Assembly (NCBI GenBank): GCA_011042705.1
Contig: DRBW01000214.1
Coordinates: 1 to 12,758 of the forward strand
Origin: Caldifarciminota bacterium
GTDB lineage: Bacteria; Hydrothermota; Hydrothermia; B15-G9; DRBW01
Reading direction: 5' to 3'
DNA: 12,758 nt
Position numbers and translations under genes: made by a program. Below, piece after piece: positions 6,597 through 12,758 of the stretch. Every line of letters starts with the position of its first letter. Position 1 is the stretch's first letter. Below the pieces are notes generated by a model that was not told the origin of the DNA, did no database searches, and saw nothing but the letters and a program-made list of their open reading frames with translations.

Positions 6597-9500
6597 ACAG
6601 GCTTTCTATCCTGTTGTTGTTTTTAGGGGGATTTCTCTGGGGATCTCCCGATACAGTGAGCATCAGAGACATCCAGTACCCCGGCGGTCCCTCGCCCTAC
6701 GCCGGGCAGGAAGTCATGACATGGGGCGTGGTAACGGCAGCCCCTTCCGACTGGGTGAGGTCCATCCAGGGGTTCTTCATTCAGGACTCCTCGGGCCCCT
6801 GGCAGGGCGTTCTGGTCTACACCGGTACCCAGAACGTCGACGTGCAGAGGGGGGATTCGGTGCTCGTCATAGGTACCGTCTCTGAATATTACGAAAAAAC
6901 CGAAATTCAGTACACGAGCCACGTCATCCTCAAGAGGGGAGCCATGATACCCCTCCCGGTCCACGTGAACACCGGGGACGTGGCCACAGGTTCCGAACAG
7001 GCGGAGCAATACGAGGGTGTTCTGGTCATCGTCAACGACGTCACGGTGACCGATCCCAACCTGGGATACGGAGAATGGGCGATAAACGACGGAAGCGACG
7101 AATGCCGCGTCGATGATGCGGCGGGATACACCTATGCTCCCTCCCAGAACGACCAGATCCCGGGAATAATTGGCATCGTCGACTATTCCTATTCCAACTT
7201 CAAGATAGAGCCCCGAGGGGACGAGGACTTTTTCTTCTCCCTCGAGGGATCGGGACTCTCCTGGTCGACGACCCCCTTAGTGCCTGCTTCATCTCAGATC
7301 GATTCCATAGATATCTATTTCTACGGCGTGCTGACCGACACCGTTGAGGCCGTGAAATTCGTGGTCCCCCCGGAATTCGACTGGTCGGGCCTTGAAAACG
7401 ACGTGAGTCTCGGCGGGGCCTTTGAGGGAGCCTCCTTTGAGGTCGACGGGAGCGGAACCCCCTCATCTCCCTACACCGTCACCGTCGAATGCTCCATGGT
7501 CCTCGGGGACATGGGATGGATCAGTTTCAAGAACCTGGTCACTCCCTCCGAGGGCGACTACGTTTTCTACGTCCTCTCGGGAACGCCCTCTTCCATGGAC
7601 ACGCTCAAGCACCAGGCGAGAGTATCGGTTTTGACCGTCGACGGCTCGGGCGAAGTTTCCCTTTACCCCGATGAGTATCCCCTCGGGGTGACTTCCGATC
7701 TCGGACTCACCCTCAGGAGCAACCTGGGAATGCTCACGGTGCTCGAGATCGCCATACCCGAATCGACCCTGAGCTGGTCGGGCGAGAGCGGTGACCTCAT
7801 CCTCGGGGAAGGCTTCGAGGGAGCGACGGTGGATTCGGTCGCCCCGGATTTCGTGAGGATCTCCGGCTTCCAGCTCCAGGCGAATCAGGAGGCGAGTCTC
7901 ACCCTGCTCGGCGTTCAGGCCGTGGGAAGCCCCGGAGCTTGTTCCCTCACAGTAAGAACGGCCGGCGAGGGGGGCACTCCGAGCGACATCGTCTCCCCTC
8001 CCTATTTCTTCATCCTGAGGGAGGACTCCACCTATCCCCTCAGGCTCTTCCACGAGATCCCCGATCTCCTCAGCGGGAGGAGCGGAACCAGAGTCAGAGG
8101 CGTTGTAACAGCCGACCTTGAACCAAAAGTATTCATCCAGGATTCCACGGGCGGGATCGTGCTCTATGCGCCCGATGGGCTTTATTCCGTAGGCGATATG
8201 ATCTGGGTCACGGGGACCTTCAGCCCTTACAGGGGCCTCGCTGAACTGCAGGACCCCGTCGTTGAGAGGCGCGAGCCCTCCGTCATCGACACCCTCGTGA
8301 TCGCCGGCTCCGACCTGCACACCGACACGACCGAATTCCTCGAGGGCAGGTTCGTGCTCATAAGGAACGTCTGGACTTCGGCGACGAGCCTTCCCTATGA
8401 GGACACCCTCATTGTCAGCGACTCGACTGCCTCCTTCGCGGTTTTCATAGACCCCTCCTCGAACCTCGGCTACAGGACGATCCCCGAGGGCACCTTTGAT
8501 CTCTTCGGGGTGATAGACCAGAGAGACTCCCTCTACCGCGTCGTACCGAGGGGCCCCTATGACCTCAGGTTCAAGGGCAACGGCAGCGGCATAGCCTTCA
8601 CCCTACCGCCCTACATTTTCGTCGAAGATACATCGGGCCGTTACAGCGACCCCGTCGGAGAAATAAAGATAGTGCTGAAAACCTGGGCCGACACGATAAA
8701 AACCTTTTCGCTAACTTTGCCCGAGGAACTTGGCGATAGTTTGAAGCTCACGTTGAGCGGTGATCTCACGGGAACAACGGAGCCCGACACCATCATCGAC
8801 AACACCTTTTATTTCTACAGCGTAAAACTGCTCGAGGACACCATCTCCCTGAGCAACTTCTCGAGGCCTGCCGATCCCTGCAGCCTCGTCTTTGAGATAA
8901 AAACCTCGGTTGACTCGGCCGGGGTGATGCAGGCCATTTTCGAACAGCCCACGGTCTACGTGGTCTATCCCATCGCCATGGTTCAGGCGCCCGGACCTGA
9001 CGGGCTCAACTCCGCCATGGTCGGAAAGAGCGTCAGGGTGGCAGGAGTAGTAACAGGGCCATCGGAGGTCTTCTCTCCCGAAGGAAAAACGGGCTTCTGG
9101 ATTCAGGACCGCTCCGGCGGTGTGAACATTTTCTCTAATTCCCTTGTCGGGCCCTTCAACCTGGGCCAGCTCGTTCTCGTCAAGGGAACCGTCACCGAAT
9201 ATAATGGTACCACTGAGATCTCGCCGTCCAGTTCAGGGGACCTGCGGGTTCTATTCGACCAGTACGAAGTCCCCGCGCCCGAGACGCTGAGAGTATCGGA
9301 GGCTCTACGCGAGGACATCGAAGGCCTGTATGTCTACGTGAAGGAGGCCGAGGTGGCTGCTCCCCCCTCCCAGGCTGGCACCGGGAAGAACCTCTATATA
9401 TGGAACGGGCAGGCGCCCATAGCCGTTTACGTCTACCCCGAAACGAACATCGACCTCTCTGCGATTCAGGTGGGCGACATAATAAACGTACAGGGCATCG

Positions 9501-9901
9501 TGGGCCAGTACGACCCCGAGGAACCCTATAATTCGGGATACCAGCTGCTTCCACGAGTCCCTGGCGACATCGAGATCGTGACGACTCCACCCCGTGAGGC
9601 CATAGACCTCTCCATCTCGCCGAACGTCTTCTCCCCGGATATCGGGGAGGTCCTGAGAATAGAGGTCCAGGGCCCTGCCACGACGAGGTTTACCCTGAAG
9701 GTCCTCGACACCGAGGGAAGGGAAATCGCCAGGCTGGCCGATTCTCGTTCCGGTCCTTTCACCTATCTGTGGAAAGGCCTGGACAAAAACGGAAACAAGG
9801 TTCCCATCGGGCTTTACATCCTTCAGCTCAGGGCACTGGAGAGCGACGGGCAGGAGGAGACGATCAACAAGGTCTTTGTGATTTCGACTCCCTTCAAGTA
9901 G
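6593..9901 (+). CDS. Secreted multidomain protein with three OB-like pairs and a C-terminal FlgD-like module
   Basis: 1102 residues, no assigned function. Residues 1-18 (MNRLSILLLFLGGFLWGS) form a short signal peptide. The body holds three repeats resembling the OB-fold region of YhcR/ExeM-type extracellular nucleases. Each has GVVT (45, 503, 818), an IQD turn (63-65, 515-517, 837-839), a GT-[VF]-[ST]-x-Y strand (94, 541, 865), and a second half closing with a PR motif (207, 652, 987). Between them are three beta-sandwich modules, each opening with GSG (219, 351, 664). The end (about 1004-1100) is a FlgD-like Ig module (LKVLDTEGREIARLAD, then a GNKVPIGLYILQL turn) such as serves as a sorting or surface-attachment tail in FCB bacteria. 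No nuclease domain (no GDxN or SDH motif) was found. Preceded by lnt (ATGA overlap) and followed by dnaB after one base. It may bind nucleic acid or polysaccharide outside the cell; this is inference. Confidence 0.82.
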   Translation: MNRLSILLLFLGGFLWGSPDTVSIRDIQYPGGPSPYAGQEVMTWGVVTAAPSDWVRSIQGFFIQDSSGPWQGVLVYTGTQNVDVQRGDSVLVIGTVSEYYEKTEIQYTSHVILKRGAMIPLPVHVNTGDVATGSEQAEQYEGVLVIVNDVTVTDPNLGYGEWAINDGSDECRVDDAAGYTYAPSQNDQIPGIIGIVDYSYSNFKIEPRGDEDFFFSLEGSGLSWSTTPLVPASSQIDSIDIYFYGVLTDTVEAVKFVVPPEFDWSGLENDVSLGGAFEGASFEVDGSGTPSSPYTVTVECSMVLGDMGWISFKNLVTPSEGDYVFYVLSGTPSSMDTLKHQARVSVLTVDGSGEVSLYPDEYPLGVTSDLGLTLRSNLGMLTVLEIAIPESTLSWSGESGDLILGEGFEGATVDSVAPDFVRISGFQLQANQEASLTLLGVQAVGSPGACSLTVRTAGEGGTPSDIVSPPYFFILREDSTYPLRLFHEIPDLLSGRSGTRVRGVVTADLEPKVFIQDSTGGIVLYAPDGLYSVGDMIWVTGTFSPYRGLAELQDPVVERREPSVIDTLVIAGSDLHTDTTEFLEGRFVLIRNVWTSATSLPYEDTLIVSDSTASFAVFIDPSSNLGYRTIPEGTFDLFGVIDQRDSLYRVVPRGPYDLRFKGNGSGIAFTLPPYIFVEDTSGRYSDPVGEIKIVLKTWADTIKTFSLTLPEELGDSLKLTLSGDLTGTTEPDTIIDNTFYFYSVKLLEDTISLSNFSRPADPCSLVFEIKTSVDSAGVMQAIFEQPTVYVVYPIAMVQAPGPDGLNSAMVGKSVRVAGVVTGPSEVFSPEGKTGFWIQDRSGGVNIFSNSLVGPFNLGQLVLVKGTVTEYNGTTEISPSSSGDLRVLFDQYEVPAPETLRVSEALREDIEGLYVYVKEAEVAAPPSQAGTGKNLYIWNGQAPIAVYVYPETNIDLSAIQVGDIINVQGIVGQYDPEEPYNSGYQLLPRVPGDIEIVTTPPREAIDLSISPNVFSPDIGEVLRIEVQGPATTRFTLKVLDTEGREIARLADSRSGPFTYLWKGLDKNGNKVPIGLYILQLRALESDGQEETINKVFVISTPFK

Positions 9902-9902
9902 C

Positions 9903-11279
9903 ATGGAACCAGGGGTTAAGGAAAAAGAAGTCAAGAAGATCCCTTACTCCCAGGATGCCGAGATGAGCGTCCTGGGTGCCATGATGCTCCAGCCCAATTC
10001 CCTCTATAAGGCCTTCAGCCTGCTGAAAGCAGAGGATTTCTACCTCGATGCCCACCGCAAGATATTCGGAGCGATGGAGCACCTCTTCAACGAAAAGGAA
10101 GCGGTGGATGTGCTCACCGTCAAGGAGGAGCTCAAGAAACGAGGTGAACTCGAATCGGTAGGCGGAATGGAATACCTGGCCGAGCTCGTCGAATCCTCGA
10201 TAACCCCTGCCCTGATCGACCAGCACATCGAGATCGTCCTCGAGAAATCGGCCTTCAGAAAGCTCATAGAGGTGGCCACAAGGATCCTCGACGAGGCTTA
10301 CAAGGAGACGATGCCGGCCGATGCATTGATTGACCTGGCGGAGCACCTCATCCTCACCATAAGGGAGAGGCGTCTCAAACAGGACTTCGAGAGCGTTGGG
10401 GCTCTCGTCAAGGATGTTTTCAGCGAGATAAACGAACTGATGCTGAACAAAAACCTTATCACGGGAGTTCCTTCGGGCTACAGGGACCTCGACAGGATGA
10501 CGGCGGGGTTCCAGAGGGGCGACCTGGTGGTGCTCGCCTCGAGGCCTTCCATGGGCAAAACCAGCTTCGCCCTCAACATCCTGAGGCATCTCGGGGTGGA
10601 CGAGGACGTTCCCTGTGCCATTTTCAGCCTCGAGATGTCAAAGGAGCAGCTGATCCAGAGGCTCCTCTGCATGGAAGCCCGCGTCCCCTTTCAGAAGATG
10701 AGAACGGGGTACATAAGCAAAAAAGATGTGCCGAGGCTAACCCAGGCTGCAGATAAATTGCAGAAGGCGCCCATTTACATCGACGACACCCCCGCAATAC
10801 CCATACTGGAGTTAAGGGCAAAGGCGCGGAGGGTCGTCAAGGAGAAGGGCGTCAGGTTTATAGTCGTGGACTACCTGCAGCTCATGCAGGGTCCCAAAAA
10901 AGCCGAAAACAGGCAGCAGGAAATCTCAGCCCTGTCGAGGTCCCTGAAAGCCCTCGCCAAGGAGCTCAACGTCCCCATAATGGCGCTCTCCCAGCTCTCC
11001 AGGGCCGTCGAACAGCGTCACGACAGGCGCCCTCAGCTCTCGGACCTGAGGGAATCGGGCGCCATCGAGCAGGATGCTGATACCGTCCTCTTTATTTACA
11101 GAGATGAGGTGTATAACCCCGATACCGAGGACGAGGGGATCGCCGAGATAATCATCGGAAAGCAGAGGAACGGCCCCATAGGTAGGGTGAAACTGGCATT
11201 TCTCAAGGAAATCATGAGGTTTGAGCCCCTCGCCGAGGAAGAAGAGGAGGAGGTGGGCGACTATCTCTACGGGGATTGA
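9903..11279 (+). CDS. dnaB: Replicative DNA helicase DnaB
   Basis: Hexameric ATP-driven helicase that unwinds DNA at the replication fork. It is 458 residues long, full length and without an intein. The N-terminal domain begins KIPYSQDAEMSVLGAMM (12-28) and is followed by a helical linker. The RecA-type motor has Walker A ASRPSMGKTSF (212-222), FSLEMS with the catalytic-type glutamate E244, Walker B FIVVDYLQLM (319-328), LSQLSRAVEQR (362-372), SDLRESGAIEQDAD (380-393) and the KQRNGPIG stretch (420-427) that carries the arginine finger in this family. The C-terminus is very acidic (EEEEEE). The ATG lies one base after the stop of the secreted OB-repeat protein, and no purine-rich ribosome site precedes it. 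Translation therefore probably depends on reinitiation from the gene before, an unusual neighbour for a replication gene. Confidence 0.98.
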   Translation: MEPGVKEKEVKKIPYSQDAEMSVLGAMMLQPNSLYKAFSLLKAEDFYLDAHRKIFGAMEHLFNEKEAVDVLTVKEELKKRGELESVGGMEYLAELVESSITPALIDQHIEIVLEKSAFRKLIEVATRILDEAYKETMPADALIDLAEHLILTIRERRLKQDFESVGALVKDVFSEINELMLNKNLITGVPSGYRDLDRMTAGFQRGDLVVLASRPSMGKTSFALNILRHLGVDEDVPCAIFSLEMSKEQLIQRLLCMEARVPFQKMRTGYISKKDVPRLTQAADKLQKAPIYIDDTPAIPILELRAKARRVVKEKGVRFIVVDYLQLMQGPKKAENRQQEISALSRSLKALAKELNVPIMALSQLSRAVEQRHDRRPQLSDLRESGAIEQDADTVLFIYRDEVYNPDTEDEGIAEIIIGKQRNGPIGRVKLAFLKEIMRFEPLAEEEEEEVGDYLYGD

Positions 11280-11300
11280 TAAAACGCAGAGACGGGGGCA

Positions 11301-11325
11301 TTATATTCACTGGGTGAAAATATAA
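11301..11325. repeat. AT-rich imperfect dyad covering the start of the DUF4175-type gene
   Basis: TTATA-TTCAC, centre TGG, then GTGAA, a two-base insertion AA, and TATAA: ten paired positions with one bulge. The right arm holds the only Shine-Dalgarno-like bases (GGGTGA, 11312-11317) and reaches the A of the ATG at 11325. TATATT (11302-11307) and TATAAT (11321-11326) lie in the two arms. As RNA it could hide the ribosome site; as DNA it could be an operator. There is no T-run, so it is not a classical terminator of dnaB. Confidence 0.5.
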
Positions 11326-12758
11326 TGGACGTAGGGAAAATCCTGGGTAAGGCCCGGAGGAAATGCCTTTACCTCGGCCTCATAGAGGGTATTATATCGT
11401 CTTTAGCACTTGCTGCCCTGCTTCTGGCTCTCTATCCGCTGACGGGGCTCGCCCTTGAAATCCTGCCACTATCGGCCGTCCCTCTTTTTGCCATTCTATA
11501 TCGGAGAATAAGGCGTTCGAGGAATGACCTTTATCTCGCGCGCCTCATCGAGAGGGAATTCCCGGAACTGGAGGAGTCCCTCCTCAGCTACCTGGAGCTC
11601 CGGAACAGGGAGAGGAGCGGATACTCCTCCTATCTCCTGGAGCTCCTCGAGGAGGATGTAAAGAGAAAAGTCAGGAACATTTCGCCGGGAAGGGCGGTGA
11701 AATTCGACGTAAACTGCCTCAGGGCTTTCGGGCTCGGCTTTCTCCTCCTGGGCCTGTCTCTCCTGGGGCTCACCGACAGATACATTCAGAGGATCTACGG
11801 CCTTTCACCGGCTTCCTACATTGCGGTCCATCCGGGGGATGCCCTTCTCTTCGAGGATTCAACTCTCGTCGTCAGGGCAGAGCTTTTAGGAGCTTCCGGA
11901 ACGCCGGAGCTAAACCTCGACGGCAAACTCAGGCTCGAGGGCCAGAAAGTGAGAAGAAACCTCTACTCTTTCAAGCTGAGACTGGAACCGGGGCTTCATC
12001 GCTACCACATAGAGACGGAGGATGCCAGGAGCGTTACTTACAGTATTGACGTGGTGAAGAGGCCCTACGTGAAGAAAACGGTAGCCGTACTCGATTACCC
12101 CGACTACACGGGCATGAAGGGCGAGAAAATCGAGGAGCCACAATATCTCATGGCCGTCGAGGGAACCAGGATAACTTTCAGGGGAGAGGTCCTCAACGCC
12201 GATTCCCTTTTCGCCGAGTACCCGGGCGTCAGGAGTCCCGTCAAAAGGGGTAGTGGCAAATTCAAATTTACTTTCGAATTGAAAGAGGGCGGGAAGCTGC
12301 GCTTCCTCGCCTTCAGGAAGGGACTCAGGACCTACTGCGCCGGTGACGTCTTCCTCGACGCCGTGAAGGACGAGCCGCCCTACGTGGCCATCCTCGAGCC
12401 GAGGGGTGAGTTCAACCTCGGCGAAGACATGAGGGTGCCCATAATGGGCTACCTCGAGGACGATTTCGGGCTGAAGGAGGCCCGCGGAATAAGGATTTTC
12501 GAGAAGGACACCCTCAGGTTCACCGTCAAAAGTTACGAAGGCGGAGCTCTCCTCGACACCTTTTCCTTTATCATGGACTTCAGCAGGCTCCTGCTCCTTC
12601 CCGGAGACGAAATCGAGTTCTACATAGAAGGCGTCGACAGCAAGGGCCAGAAGGCCCTCAGCTCTCCTCTGATCATACGGGTGCCCACCATGGAGGAGAT
12701 CTACGCCGAGGCCGAGCGCGCTTCAGCCCAGGGAGAGAAGACGGCCGGCCAGCTCCGG
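11325..12758 (+). CDS. DUF4175-type large membrane protein (3' end outside the window)
   Basis: An open frame of 478 codons runs to the window edge, so the protein is longer; family members often reach about 1000 residues. Hydrophobic helices lie at about 15-38, 41-59 and 131-150. Between the second and third is a charged cytoplasmic stretch with ARLIEREFPELEESLLSYL (72-90). After residue 150 comes a long beta-rich part, presumably periplasmic, containing TVAVLDYPDYTGM, then DEPPYVAILEPRGEF, YLEDDFGLKEA and PGDEIEFYIEGVDSKGQKA, followed by RVPTMEEIYAEAERA at the cut end. That order, the 'dynamic range' beta domains followed by an MEEIYAE helix start, is what I know from DUF4175 proteins of Bacteroidota and relatives; their function is not established. 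The ATG has only a weak GGGTGA site, seven bases upstream, within a dyad. It lies 45 bases after dnaB on the same strand and may share its transcript. Confidence 0.8.
   Translation, partial: MDVGKILGKARRKCLYLGLIEGIISSLALAALLLALYPLTGLALEILPLSAVPLFAILYRRIRRSRNDLYLARLIEREFPELEESLLSYLELRNRERSGYSSYLLELLEEDVKRKVRNISPGRAVKFDVNCLRAFGLGFLLLGLSLLGLTDRYIQRIYGLSPASYIAVHPGDALLFEDSTLVVRAELLGASGTPELNLDGKLRLEGQKVRRNLYSFKLRLEPGLHRYHIETEDARSVTYSIDVVKRPYVKKTVAVLDYPDYTGMKGEKIEEPQYLMAVEGTRITFRGEVLNADSLFAEYPGVRSPVKRGSGKFKFTFELKEGGKLRFLAFRKGLRTYCAGDVFLDAVKDEPPYVAILEPRGEFNLGEDMRVPIMGYLEDDFGLKEARGIRIFEKDTLRFTVKSYEGGALLDTFSFIMDFSRLLLLPGDEIEFYIEGVDSKGQKALSSPLIIRVPTMEEIYAEAERASAQGEKTAGQLR

Noticed and set aside
9903..11279. 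Intein in dnaB
   Set aside because: DnaB is a common intein host, but the motor motifs run without interruption and the 458-residue length is that of an intein-free protein.
1..12758. Mobile elements, CRISPR arrays, tRNA or rRNA genes
   Set aside because: Nothing seen: there are no gaps above 85 bases, no direct-repeat arrays, no transposase or integrase motifs, and no tRNA-like cloverleaf in the short gaps.

Overview
The window is a gene-dense stretch of bacterial chromosome with almost no intergenic space. It carries nine protein-coding genes plus one short gene of 57 codons. There are no RNA genes, CRISPR arrays, insertion sequences or phage genes. Lineage clues: apolipoprotein N-acyltransferase (lnt) implies an outer membrane; the primary-type sigma factor seems to have only a short N-terminal arm; a large secreted beta protein ends in a FlgD-like 'sorting tail' module; and a DUF4175-type envelope protein is present. 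Together with heavy use of AGG/AGA arginine and ATA isoleucine codons and very charged proteins, this suggests a diderm, perhaps thermophilic, FCB-type candidate phylum (for example the WOR-3 / Hydrothermae / Eisenbacteria neighbourhood). That placement is inference. Base composition and codon use look even throughout, with no sign of recent transfer.

Left part (1-2681). A sigma-70 gene, cut at its 5' end by the window, runs rightwards. It meets tail-to-tail, with a 23-base overlap, a leftward phospholipid operon: a small two-helix membrane protein (DUF2892-like), then plsY, then gpsA. GpsA makes sn-glycerol 3-phosphate and PlsY acylates it, so the two genes form consecutive steps of phosphatidate synthesis. 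An 81-base divergent region separates this operon from cysS.

Right part (2682-12758). Everything reads rightwards: cysS (cysteinyl-tRNA synthetase), an NMT1/THI5-like solute-binding protein anchored by an N-terminal helix, lnt, a 1102-residue secreted protein built of three OB-like pairs and beta-sandwich modules, dnaB (replicative helicase), and the first 478 codons of a DUF4175-type membrane protein. From the solute-binding gene to dnaB the gaps are only a few bases (4 nt, ATGA overlap, 1 nt), so these probably form one operon with possible internal promoters. cysS and the solute-binding gene have near-perfect sigma-70 promoters of the same design (TTGACA, 18-base spacer, GGCCTATAWT). The cysS promoter lies so close to the ATG that the message should be leaderless.

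Most genes are ordinary housekeeping functions. The points most worth a second look are the secreted OB-repeat protein that is apparently translationally coupled to dnaB, the orphan solute-binding protein without a lipobox or transporter next to lnt, the leaderless cysS promoter, and a dyad that covers the start of the DUF4175 gene.
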